NCBI GenBank assembly: GCA_032433765.1
Contig: JAVIAB010000047.1
Coordinates: 19,253,011 to 19,317,010 of the forward strand
Direction of reading: 5' to 3'
Length of the DNA stretch: 64,000 nt
Source of the DNA: Megaustenia siamemsis
Lineage: Eukaryota > Mollusca > Gastropoda > Stylommatophora > Ariophantidae
Made by a program: the position numbers and the translations under genes. The notes under the pieces were generated by a model. That model did not search any database. It saw nothing but the letters and a program-made list of their open reading frames with translations, and was not told where the DNA came from. Positions 11,157 through 22,337 of the stretch are shown here, piece by piece (within the stretch, counting starts at the first letter, position 1; each line of letters begins with the position of its first letter).

Positions 11157-11780
11157 ATGGCCCATTGTATATCCCTAGACCGGCCTTACGCTAATCTTAC
11201 GGTCTGTTGTTTGATGTGCGACGGGAATGATCTGACTACTAACTGTGTGTTTGTATGTTCGGAATTGGAGTCAACAACGATGGTCTAACATCATCAAGCG
11301 CTATACATTTTTAAAGAAATATAACGATCATCATTTTCGGGAGGACGTGGGCTTCGGGGTATATGGGGGATAGGCGGCGGGAACCATTGAAGGCTATGCA
11401 TGAAGGGTATTCCTTGTTGCAGTTTCCTCATATTCCTAGTCCATAGGGAACTTATTGGTTTCGAGGCAAGACCTCTGCCTCGGGACAGAGAGGTTGTAAG
11501 TTCAAATCTCGGCTACACCAGTTGGGATTTTTATTTATGATTTCTCTCTGCGGCAACCACCTCTGGTCTCTGCAGCGAGACCTGGCTTGAAACGTCAGTT
11601 ACTCATCGATGGAAAAAAAAAAAAACATGAGTACCTCCGAAGTCGGAGTTATCTGCCTGTGCGACGAGGGACCCCTGTGAACACAGCTGCAGGGAAAAAT
11701 GGATTAACACGCAAAATTCAGTTCCTAGTCTCTAGGGACTTCGTCAGAGTTGAAAGCTGACGAACGCAACAACAACAACA
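11157..11780 (+). mobile_element. composite SINE-like retroposon with 13-bp target duplication
   Basis: The element lies between two perfect copies of ATATAATGTGTTG (11144-11156 and 11781-11793). Its absence from the homologous 3' flank of copy D (about 53041-53060) confirms an insertion. It ends in a (CAA)n tail, AACAACAACAACA. Bases 11449-11520 look like a tRNA-derived head with a B-box sequence (AGTTCAAATCTCGGC). Its first ~280 bp are the reverse complement of 13840-14095. It starts 17 bp after the copy A stop codon and so would be transcribed in that 3' UTR. Confidence 0.75.
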
Positions 11781-12011
11781 ATATAATGTGTTGCTTCTTT
11801 AACTTTGAACTTATTTTTCTGGTTTGTTAATTATGTCGACGGATCGTCCTCATTAAACATCGGACACGTCTATATGTGCTCACATTTCCCCATTATGTCT
11901 CTCTGCGTGTTGAGACCGAAAACTCCCGTTACGTGTTAATTTGTAATTATTTTGTGTTTTTAAGCGCAGCGCTCATTTCTCTCATCTCGTTTTCTACACC
12001 TGTCCCCTTAA

Positions 12012-12955
12012 CTTGTAGGAGTGTACTTTACACCACATAACTATCTCCAGTTTAGTAAAGCTGTCACCTTGTAGGAGTGTACTTTACACCACATAACTAT
12101 CTCCAGTTTAGTAAAGCTGTCACCTTGTAGGAGTGTACTTTACACCACATAACTATCTCCAGTTTTGTAAAGATGTTACTATACCTTGTAGGAGTGTACG
12201 TCACACCCCACCACTATCTCCAGTTTTGTAAAGCTGTCACCTTGTATGAGTGTACGTCACACCCCACCACTATCTCCAGTTTTGTAAAGCTGTCACCTTG
12301 TATGAGTGTACGTCACACCCCACCACTATCTCCAGTTTTGTAAAGCTGTCACCTTGTATGAGTGTACGTCACACCCCACCACTATCTCCAGTTTTGTAAA
12401 GCTGTCACCTTGTATGAGTGTACTTCACACCCCACCGCTATCTCCAGTTTAGTAAAGCTGTCACCTTGTATGAGTGTACGTTACACCCCACGACTATCTC
12501 CAGTTTAGTAAAGCTGTCACCTTGTATGAGTGTACGTTACACCCCACCACTGTCTCCAGTTTAGTAAAGCTGTCACCTTGTATGAGTGTACGTTACACCC
12601 CGCCGCTATCTCCAGTTTAGTAAAGCTGTCACCTTGTATGAGTGTACGTTACACCCCACCGCTATCTCCAGTTTTGTAAAGCTGTCACCTTGTATGAGTG
12701 TACGTCACACCCCACCGCTATCTCCAGTTTTGTAAAGCTGTCACCTTGTATGAGTGTACGTTACACCCCACCGCTATCTCCAGTTTTGTAAAACTGTCAC
12801 CTTGTATAAGTTTACGTTACACCCCACCGCTATCTCCAGTTTTGTAAAGCTGTCACCTTGTATGAGTGTATGTTACACCCCACCGCTATCTCCAGTTTTG
12901 TAAAGCTGTCACCTTGTATGAGTGTACGTTACACCCCACGACTATCTCCAGTTCT
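12012..12955 (+). repeat. 56-bp tandem array (about 17 copies)
   Basis: Each ~56-bp unit contains ACCTTGTATGAGTGTACG, then ACACCCCACCACTATCTCC, then a GTTTTGTAAAGCTGTC joint. The first three copies (GTAGGAGTGTACTTTACACC) form a separate subtype. Later copies vary at a few positions (CGTCAC/CGTTAC, CCACC/CCACG/CCGCC). It is homologous to the longer array at 53275-55235. It begins about 870 bp after the copy A stop, of which 624 bp is the retroposon. Confidence 0.95.
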
Positions 12956-13511
12956 GAACTGATTCCGTGACCATTGATTGAATCATCAGCGCGCCCTGCA
13001 TTCTTTGGGGCATTTATATTGTCATGTGGTTTAGTTTACATGCATCACCCACGTCAGTTGTTTCAGCCATGCTGTTCTCTCTTTCGCTCCCCCCCCCTCT
13101 CCCACCGAGCCACAAGGAACGAAAATGAAACAGATCCCAACCAATCTTGAGTTTTTAGTGACATCAACTACAGCTTTTGTGCCTGAACTATTCTATTTCC
13201 TTGTACATACTCATGGTATCACTTACAAAACATGCTTTTTGTTTTTATAATGCACTTGTTTCTTTAACTGTATAATTATTTCGTTGTTTTATATAATGCG
13301 CTGCATTTTTAATTTAGAAATTTTATTTAAAAATATATAATGTTAAATGTAATATAAATGTATATAATGAGCTGTTTCTCTAACTGCAGATTTGTTATCC
13401 TGTTTTCTTTAATGTGAATGTATCTTTAACCAAAGAATTATTTTTTTCTAGTTTTGTATAACGTTCTCTTTCATTAACTTTGTAATTATTTTTCTAATTA
13501 AAAATAATCAC

Positions 13512-14555
13512 ATACTCTCTCTCTGCGATCAGGACTCAATCAGAATAGGACTCCAGACTCTCACACGAAGACAGCTGTGTGTTTAAGCCTGTTATATCCA
13601 CTCCGCTTGAATACCTGTTAAAACGTTGCACTGTGTTCTGCGCCAGTGGCCCAGTGCATCCGATTTCAGCCAGCATTTTGTTCAGGTTTACTTTCCTTAA
13701 CCTTTGATTGTCCCCAATCTTCCTGCAAGGCAGCAGATGATCTTTTCTGTAGGGGAATTCTGCCCTTAGATGGTCGGCCTTCCCAGGTTTACGAGCACCA
13801 TCTGCCCGAGTCACTAGAGGTGACTAACACAGACATGCGACTTGTAATATGAAGAAACTGCAACAAGGAACGCTTTTCATGCACAGCCTCCAACTGTTCC
13901 CGCCGCCTATCCCCATATACCAGTATGTCACGTCCTCTTGAAAATGATGATCGTTGTAGCACTTGATGATGTTAGGCCATCGTTGATGACTCCAATTCCG
14001 AACATATAGACACACAGTCAATCGTCAAATTATCCCCGTCGCACATCAAACAGCAGACCGTAAGATTTGCGCACGGCCTGTTTAGGGAACCATTACGATG
14101 ACGTAACACACAACACTGTCGCAGAACACATAATTTCGCTCCCTTTAGATTTCTGATTACTCTAGTGTAAGCAGCCTACGACGATCAAAACACAAAGCAA
14201 ATTCCCCAAAGAGACAAAACGGCGGCTGACGAGGTAGTTTACATTAATGTATAACAGGAAAATAACTTGCGTCAAAGAATCCCAACAACGGTTATGAACA
14301 GCACCAATGTGACGTAAAGCGCAGATCAAGTCTAGACGGTGGAAGGTCTCATTTACAACACTTGATTTGTCAAAAACGGACTATTGTCGGCCTACGACCT
14401 CGCTTTAGCGACACAGATATATTAAGTATATCATAATTTTGACTATAACGCAGAAAAGTGCAACGGAGATCCGAAATTAATCAGACCCTGGGGGCACTTT
14501 CTGCAGCGATCGAGAGGACGTGGACTAGATCCGCCATCTAGGAGACGGAGGTCTC
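13512..14555 (-). mobile_element. unclassified dispersed repeat inserted in the A-B spacer
   Basis: The D-E spacer runs straight through this point (about 55855), so ~1 kb was inserted here. The minus strand of 13536-13814 has a short open frame (MTRADGARKPGKADHLRAEF...). Its close relative lies on the plus strand at 48215-48440, so it is a mobile repeat. The part 13840-14095 is inverted relative to 11165-11440. I do not recognise the encoded peptide. A SINE/LINE composite is possible. Confidence 0.5.
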
Positions 14556-15259
14556 CTTATCACATAATCTTATATTATGAAGTACATAATGGCATCAAAT
14601 TCAAACATGTGTATATATTTCGTTCATAATGAAAACATATCATGTTCTGAATTATATTAAACAGAGATGTTGACTAATGTTAACAGAACAATATAAACTT
14701 GTCACAGAAGTATAACACAGGACGATGGAAGCGTGAATAGCTAAATACCAACGTCATTCGCTAATATCGATTAAAGCATAACAATAAAAACAATTAAAAT
14801 GAGTGATAAAACCAGTTGATCTAAAAATCTTCAATAATTAAGAGGTCAGAAGTGTATTTGACAGAGCTAAAAGTTAACTGTGAGGGATATTAACTAACAG
14901 TTTCAGGGAGAAGTAAGTGTGACACTGGTTCAGATCAGGTATTTAAAATATTGTGCAGGGACCTCGTGCAATGTGGTTGAGAAACACCACTGCTAAAATA
15001 GCAAGGCTCAGAGATATTGTTTTGTGAGCTTCAAACAACATGAAATCTTTCACAATCACAATATAGCTCCAACACATTGCAACAGTAAAACTTTCATGGG
15101 CAGCCACTCCAACAAATACCTGACGAGTATAACGATCTAACCACAGCTGTCATAACCATCACATTAGATAACACATTTTACCTTATTCAGTTATATACAA
15201 TAATTATAGACTCGGAGCAATCAGTAATGCATAGAACAAAGCAAATAAACCATTCACAC

Positions 15260-15535
15260 TTTAGTGTCTCACTTTTAGTCACACAATAAACACCTTAGTG
15301 TCTCACTTTTAGTCACACAATGAACACCTTAGTGTCTCACTTTTAGTCACACAATGAACACTTTAGTGTCTCACTTTTAGTCACACAATAAACACTTTAG
15401 TGTTTCACTTTTAGTCACACAATAAACACTTTAATGTCTCACTTTTAGTCACACAATGAACACTTTAGTGTTTCACTTTTAGTCACACAATAAACACTTT
15501 AGTGTTTCACTTTTAGTCACACAATAAACACTTCT
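15260..15535 (+). repeat. 36-bp tandem array (about 8 copies)
   Basis: Each unit carries ACACTTTAGTGTCTCACTTT followed by TAGTCACACAATGAAC, with scattered substitutions (GTGTTTCAC, AATAAAC). The homologous array at 56465-57115 has about 18 copies. It is not a CRISPR: there are no unique spacers, the repeats are contiguous and the host is eukaryotic. Confidence 0.9.
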
Positions 15536-16084
15536 CGATACTTACACCTTACTATGTAGAACATCATTTCTCCAATAAAAGAATACCCTCCCAGCTCATT
15601 ATAAAACTATATAAAACTTTGCATGCCTTGAAAGATACTGTTTTAGCTGAAGCTTTCACTGCGAACGGGTCTCAGATTTTTTTTACACAAATGGTTTTTA
15701 TATGAGAAAATTGAGCAACGAGTACTAAAAGTAAAGAAATGAAATGACATTTATTATGGAGTCGCATCTGCTAGCAATTCCAGAGTTTAAATGACCCTCA
15801 TGTTCTGTTACCAACAAACTACAAGTATGACTGTACATTGATATTACGTCCTGCAAAGAAGAATTAATGATCGGGTGACATTTTGTGAACGTGGTTAATA
15901 TTCGTAAAACAAAAAATAAATTGAGCGAAATATGTCCCAATAATCGATTGTGTAGCATCTAAATTGATTAACATGTACATTTCTGTCCTGCCGATTTAAA
16001 AAGGGTGACCTGTTACAATCTACTTCCATTTAGTCCCTTACTGTTATAAAATGTATTAAATTTGGTCAATTATTTTAATATTGG

Positions 16085-17445
16085 AAGGGCTCAAGCAATG
16101 GCCAACCAAAGACTACCTATGATGAAGAACACTAGGTGTCCATTCTGGGGATCAAACATAAAAAAGATAATAAAACAAGTCTACACTGGAGCGGTCAGAC
16201 CCATCATGGAATATGCCTCAAGCTACTGAGCAACAACAGTCAAGGATGACCAGGGACAATTAGACACAGTCCAAAACATGGCACTCAGAATAATTCAAGA
16301 AGCAATGACAATCATCATCATCCCAATCAATGGAGAAAATAGCAGATCTTGAGCCCTGGCACATCGCAGAAAATACAAATCCGTCATAAAGTTAGAAAAG
16401 GCTATCATATCATTCACTGCACCAAACATGTTAAGACAGAACAAAATATAGACTTCTAAGGAAGAGCCTAAATCATTGTGCAAAGTAAACCTTCGGACAC
16501 CACACATGTATTAAAACTAAGCAAAGACCTATGTGAAGCCCTCACATCCAAACTATGGACGAATTGTAAATACAGAACGAAAGTAATCCTAGATTTTCCA
16601 GGAATAGTTTCAAGAAACGAACAACCTGAGACGGAAATGAGAACCATATCACTTATCATCTCAAGGAAACATGTCCCAAAGATACATTGACACGGATATT
16701 CACAGATGGATTCGAAACCAAAGCATCAAAGAAGGGATGGAAATGCGTCTACATAACATATCAAAGTGTAAGGATTGAAACATACTCTCTTCCAGCCATA
16801 TAATGGTGCACAAATTTCTGAGAGGGGGCAGTGATCCTAAACACTGCCATACAAAATCTACAAATTCTAAAAGCACAAGAGGTCCTCAGTTCAAAAATAC
16901 TTATCCATAGGGATGCAAGGTCAATCACATATGCGCTGTCAAGCTTGAAATATGGAAGACTAATTCAGTGAATAAAGAACAATATATGTTCGCTGTCAAG
17001 AAAGACAGAACTAGTCCTGCAGTGGATACTAGGACATTGTGGCGTCCCTGGAAACAAGGAAGCGGACGAACTCTCAAAGGCAGGTGGGAGCCTTCAACAG
17101 TCCGACTAACCTCATAACTATAAAGTAATACATACAGTATTGCAGTACAATTGAAAACAGAATGGTTAGAGTTATATGGACAATATGAGCCATAACAGAA
17201 CAACTCAAACAAACTCACATAAATGAGCAGACCAAGATATTCCAACATAACTAGTCACTGTGGCCTTAGAGTACATCTATACAAAATATGACTCAGTGAG
17301 TTCGTACCATGTGACAGTATAACACCCAAACTCCAAAAGAACATCCTACAGGACTGAAGCACTCTGAACACCCTAAGAACACACAGGAGGCCCACAGAAA
17401 CAGTCCCCTACATGACAAGTTATGGGAAACCGGTGAAGATCTTAA
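16085..17445 (+). mobile_element. I-type LINE relic: RT C-terminus plus RNase H
   Basis: Broken frames encode, in order, the RT thumb region (KKIIKQVYTGAVRPIMEYAS, then TVQNMALRIIQEAM), an RNase H domain starting near IFTDGFETKASKKGW at about 16690, and the RNase H end ILGHCGVPGNKEADELSK at about 17025-17080. RT followed by RNase H is typical of the I/Jockey group (for example Nimbus-like elements). Multiple stops make it inactive. A duplicate lies at 57660-59765. Confidence 0.7.
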
Positions 17446-17449
17446 ACGC

Positions 17450-18411
17450 ACTGTTTTGTTCGCGACTTTAAAAAGAGAAAAAAAAATGCTCTCTTTACAT
17501 ACGTTACCTTTGATGGTTTATGTCGAGGGACTCACTACAGGACCAGAGGAATAAAGTCCGCTTGGTCAAAGCAGGATATTTATTTCACCCACGACAGAAA
17601 AAATACTTTCTGTCTACCGCGGGTTTCGAACATCATCCGCCGGCTTTTCAACCAGCGGAAAACACTAGATTTTGTCGCACAGTCATGCGCTAGTCATTGT
17701 TCGTTGAACTCCAAATTAAGGATGCGTTTGGTTTCATTTCTAGTAATATTTGTGTCAGTTATCTTAAAAAAAATTGTATATATTTATTATGCAACAACAC
17801 GCCACTATAACCAAAAGCTAACAAACAATGTGTGTTTTACAATGAATTTGGAATACATCTCAGAGCTCATGAATTTTTTGCTATTTTCTTATTGTCAATG
17901 ACTAAAAGGCTGCTAAAACCACGAATGGACGCAAAAGCACTAATTTAACGACAATGAGTAAAATTGCTGGACGAAAATAAATGGTTAAGAAAATACGTGG
18001 AAAAATAAGTAGGAGGAGAAGAAAAAATGTGAAGAATTAATTGAAAGAATGATATATATTTATATATGCAATATATTGGAGGAAAGTCAGAACAGTAGAG
18101 CAACTTTAGAATTATAAAGTGTATGAAGGAACAACCGATTAGTTCTCTAGACGTGTGAATTAACGAAATTCCACAAGCCATACATTCTACCATATAAAAC
18201 AACAAAATGGCATGGCTTTAAATAGACAGAGAAGAGCTGCAATATATTATGTATACCCAGACATATTATGTAGGGGAATGTCATTAGATAAAAATCACGT
18301 TAGACTGTAATATTCACATTTTTCTTGGTCTTTAATAATGCCAGATATGTATTCGCCCTTCCTTGATGATCTCATATGAATGACACTTTTTTCCCCCATG
18401 AAGCATTGTCC
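17450..18411. other. ancestral TLR 5' spacer
   Basis: No gene. Homologous text precedes copies A (from about 4100), C (30170-30330), D (48480-48960) and E (59770-60650), for example GCAACAACACGCCACTATAACC and TTTAACGACAATGAGTAAAATTG. A minus-strand B-box-like sequence (reverse complement of about 17620, GTTCGAAACCCGCGGTAG) hints at an old SINE. All open frames here are short and unsupported. Confidence 0.4.
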
Positions 18412-18919
18412 CAGTGGTTCTCAAATAAAACAACACTGAACACCACATGAACTAAATTAAATGAACAATTTTAAAATTAAAAACAGTAACGATTTCAATG
18501 CTACCATATCTTTGTCTATAATAATACACATGTGCTTGCTGGCGTTTACCCGATAACTGAAGGTTTACACCGATTCGTCGTCAAACTTTAAAAGGACATT
18601 AAGTGAGGAGCGTGTTTGTGTTGTTTTGGGGTTTGTTGTAGAACTGTGATATTTGCGCTTTCGGCCCATCCATCCGATTTCAGCATGGAATTTTTGAGTA
18701 TCAGGTTGCCTTCCCTCTTCAATGTCTTCTCTCTTGGCCGGACTGGACATATTAATCTGTTTCTAAAGGCACCGCGAAGAGATGGAGTGTTGTTTGGATA
18801 GTTCTGATTCACTGATCCTGTGGCAAGCTGTTTATATCCGCAGATGTGGGAACCTTTTCAAAGATTATTACTAAAGCGTAATTATGAAATCACACAAGGT
18901 AAAAGTGTGAGAACCACTA
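18412..18919. mobile_element. hAT-like short element (about 0.5 kb) upstream of TLR copy B
   Basis: The left end is CAGTGGTTCTCAAA. The right end is TGTGAGAACCACTA, nearly its inverse. It has no coding capacity. It ends about 350 bp before the copy B ATG, and the same element sits at the same place before D and E. The terminal CAGTGGTTCTCAA is typical of hAT DNA transposons. No intact target duplication is visible, so it probably inserted before the array expanded. Confidence 0.5.
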
Positions 18920-19154
18920 ATAATATATCAAAAGGAAGTGATTTATATTATTTTTGTTATCACATTTACACCCCCAGCCTTACTTGAAATAGGTGATTCA
19001 ATATATTAAAGAGAAATGGCTACTGGTAAAGGTGATCGCGGAGCGCGTCATTGTCGGTACAGAATAGGAAAAAACTTGTATGTATGACCAGTCATGCAAG
19101 AGACCCAGCATTTTAAAGTAATATTTAGTGTGTTAGCAACGGTTATAAGAATTA

Positions 19155-19265
19155 TTTCCATTAGACATCTTCTATAGTGTCTTGTGTGGATCTCGTGTGA
19201 GGTAACGTTACAGAGAGTTTTGTGACGACGCCGTAGATTTTGAATCCCCATCATTGTGGTTGAAC
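19155..19265 (+). promoter_or_regulatory. conserved leader upstream of TLR copy B
   Basis: About 110 bp directly before the ATG are almost identical in B, D (49859-49970) and E (61505-61614): CATTAGACATCTTCTATAGTG, GTGTGAGGTAACGTTAC and TTTTGTGACGACGCC are shared. This may be 5' UTR and core promoter, or a splice-acceptor region, since AG dinucleotides follow pyrimidine stretches. The sequence alone does not decide between these. Confidence 0.35.
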
Positions 19266-22200
19266 ATGATGGCTTTCTTGCTGTCACGTATCTTATTTGA
19301 TTCAGTGAAATGTATTCATCCTATTGCAGAGTGCAATGCTAGTTTCTTTATTTTCATATTACTTGTTGTGTTTATTGGACTTTCTCAAAATCAGGATTTA
19401 CCTTCAGAACAGTACAACAGTTCAGACTCGATAAAATCAGGGACTATACAAGAACGGATGAAATTATCCGACAGGAACACAACTAAACTTTCCATATGGA
19501 CAGGAGCTACACGAGAAATAAAACAAACCGTAAATTCAAAAGACTATGTCGATACTGTTGATACTAAACAAAAACAAAATGTTGGTGGTTCTTACTTTAC
19601 AATTTCTGACTACATAAACTCAACACAAAGTCAAGAAACTGAGCAAACAGGTAACGATATTTCTGCAAATGTATATCAAACCTCTACTAAAAAAAATGCA
19701 CCAGCTAAAGGAAATGAACATTACAATGAAAAATATGAACATTATGGAGATAATCGATGTTCTTTCAGTTTCACCGATGGACTAAACGTTGTCGATTGTT
19801 CAGGGCTTGCCTTGGACGCTCTCAGTCCATTATGGTTTCCAACAAACACGAACGTAATTCTTCTAGACCACAACGACTTGACATCAATTTCAAATTTTTC
19901 TTTCTACCATCTTCTTGATCTTGTGAGGCTCAGTGTTTCAGGAAATAAAATAAATCAACTTGAGGTAGATGCCTTCGCGGGTTTAGAAAAATTGGAATAT
20001 CTCAACCTAGAGGATAATGATCTAAGTTTCACTTATTTGTCATATCCACGAGGCGTATTTGACTCTCTAATAAATCTGAAGGTTCTACTTATAAGGGACA
20101 ACACAAACAATGATATGGGTCACGCCTGTTATGCAGACAACTTTCTCAGCAAGTTAGAAAGTTTGAATCATCTATCCATAGATGCGGTTGGAGACCCGCT
20201 ATGTTTTGGGAGTGAGTTTGCAAACTTAACGAAGTTATCATATTTAGAATTAACAGGTAACTCAAGAAATATTGATAACACAAGTTTTCAAAATGTCAGA
20301 CATTTAAACGTGCTACATTGTTATGATTTCCCTCTCTTGTCTAACTTCAGCGATACCGCTCTAGGACCGCTACAAAAACTGGATAGCTTGAAGTTTCTAG
20401 CTGTTAGACTTGGGGTGATTAATTCATTGCTGGCGCTGAAACCGCTAGCAGGGAGAAACATGTCAGTTATTTACTTTGAAAACGTTCATTTTTTGCACAT
20501 GACAATTATGTAAGTTTTATCGAAAATGATGGAGTGTTAAACTATACAAGTACTCAGTATTTGCTAGAAATTTGTGTACAGAGCTTTAGTTTAATTAACA
20601 GCAAAATTTACGTAATTCAAGAGAACGCATTTGTTGGTTCTTTATGGAATAGATGTCTAAAAAGCATTGATCTTTCTCAAAACCCAATTCTCGGATCTAA
20701 GCCGGTAATTTTCCACATAATTAACTTTAAAAACCTTGAAATATTTAATATGCAATTTGCGCTGACAAGATGTTTTGATTCCCCGCTTTCCACGGACAGT
20801 TTCAATGAGCAGTCAAATTACTTATTGAATGGAAAATATGTGTCAAGAAAGAAACGTGAATTAATCAGTTATGAAAGTGACAAATGTACACAATCTGGCA
20901 ACATGCATATCCAAAATAGAAACAACATCAGTGTCAGCTTGTCTTCTACCTCAAGAAATCACGAGATGAATGGAATTGGTAATTTCTTGTTTCTGGAGTC
21001 TGGCTATATTTGGGGGACAGTTTCTGAGTCACTTCAGGTTATTAATTTTAAGGCATCACCACCAACAGCCCCTTTAGATTGGAATTTTAAAATAAAAGGA
21101 GCAAAGAATTTGAAATTTCTGGATTTAAGCTTTGGAAAATTGTACAACTTTATGGGAAACATAACTGGACTTGATGCTTTAGAAACCTTGATCTTGTCCG
21201 GAAACACAATGTCCAATACAGCGGAATATTTTTTCGATCATTTTCTTAGCCTGGAAAATTTGTTTTTATCAAATTGTGGTCTGGATAGTAATTTTATGTC
21301 ACAGATGAGCGGACTATTTTTCAAAAGTCTTGTTTTGCTGAAACATTTGAGTATTTCGTGGAATTCTCTAAATATTCTAGCGGAAGACACATTTATTACT
21401 AATGTAAACTTACAACAGGTCAACATGTCAAGGAATCGATTTAAAACTATTCCTTTTGATTTAACGAACACCCAAAGCTAAATTTGTTAGATCTCAGTCA
21501 GAATTCTATAACTACCATTCATGCTGACCAAAGATATCAACTCGATCAACTTGCCAAGAAACCTGACGGATTTCGCTTGCTCTTGTCTGGAAACGCCATA
21601 TCATGTAATTGTGATAACTTCCCATTTCTCATGTGGTTACAAGCGACCGAGGTTCAGAACGATCTTCATGTTGATTTATTGTGTACAGGCAACGCAGAGA
21701 ATACATCCATTTTATCCACATCCACAAGCAACAATCTAGAGGAATTTTGGAGAAAATGTTGGGGTGGTTTCTTTCTTTCTTTAGCCATTATCATGCTCTT
21801 CTGCATGACAATATGTTTTGTTGTCGTATTTTTGTTCGAAAGTATCACATTTTTATTAAATCAGCTCTTCTACAATTCTTTACTGGATACAAAGTGAAAA
21901 GAGCACAAGACTACCGTATTGGCGTATACATCGGCTACTCAGAATTAGACTATAACTTCGCCTGTTTTCATGTAATGCCTTTTATCAGGGATGTTTTGCA
22001 TCTCAGTACTTACGTTTTACACAAAGATATGGTGGGTCCAGATACGGCAAACAACATTTTCAATGCTATAAACAACAGCTGGAGAATCGTTTTAGTTTTT
22101 AATAGAAGTTTTCTTGAAGATGACGAGTGGGCAATGTTTGTATACAGGTCTGCAATATACAGCCAAACAGTTGAGAACCCTTGTCGGGTTGTGGTTTTGG

Positions 22201-22337
22201 TGGATCACAATTTGCAGAATCAACTACCCGCTGAGGTATTGAGTGCTGTTGTTAGTGACAATATCATTGTGGTGCCTGCATGGGAGTTAACTTACGATGT
22301 TCGGGAAAAGTTGAGAACTCGTTTATGTGAGAGATAG
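19266..22337 (+). pseudogene. TLR-like receptor, copy B, three single-base frameshifts
   Basis: Reading starts at the tandem ATGs at 19266 (MMAFLLSRILFDSVKC). Upstream in-frame codons carry no ATG. The order is signal-type helix, variable tail with a VDTVDT duplication and the EHYNEKYEHY insert, LRRNT, LRRs, insert with RKKR, LRRCT (CNC), TM and TIR, ending in TAG at 22337. Three one-base losses break it: in the T run at 20489-20494, in ACCCC at 21471 (ACCC here) and in the T run at about 21829 inside the TM segment. All are homopolymer changes relative to C and D, so read error is possible. Ectodomain residues such as ESGYIWGTVSESL and KASPPTAPLDWNF are shared with copy E only. The open pieces are 19266-20513, 20534-21481, 21484-21897 and 21681-22337. 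Confidence 0.85.

Larger units (their letters stand above)
11140..19265. repeat. A-to-B spacer, segmental duplicate of 53040-61614
   Basis: In the same order and orientation, both spacers carry the 3' flank (TCGTCCTCATTAAACATCGG), the 53-57-bp array, the text CATATCATGTTCTGAATTA, the 36-bp array, the I-type LINE relic, the hAT-like element and the TLR leader. Differences are discrete. A-B has the 624-bp retroposon (11157) and a ~1-kb insert (about 13512-14555). D-E has a SINE (57825) and an RTE (59136), and its arrays are longer. This is the best evidence that a block holding at least one gene border was copied. Confidence 0.85.
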
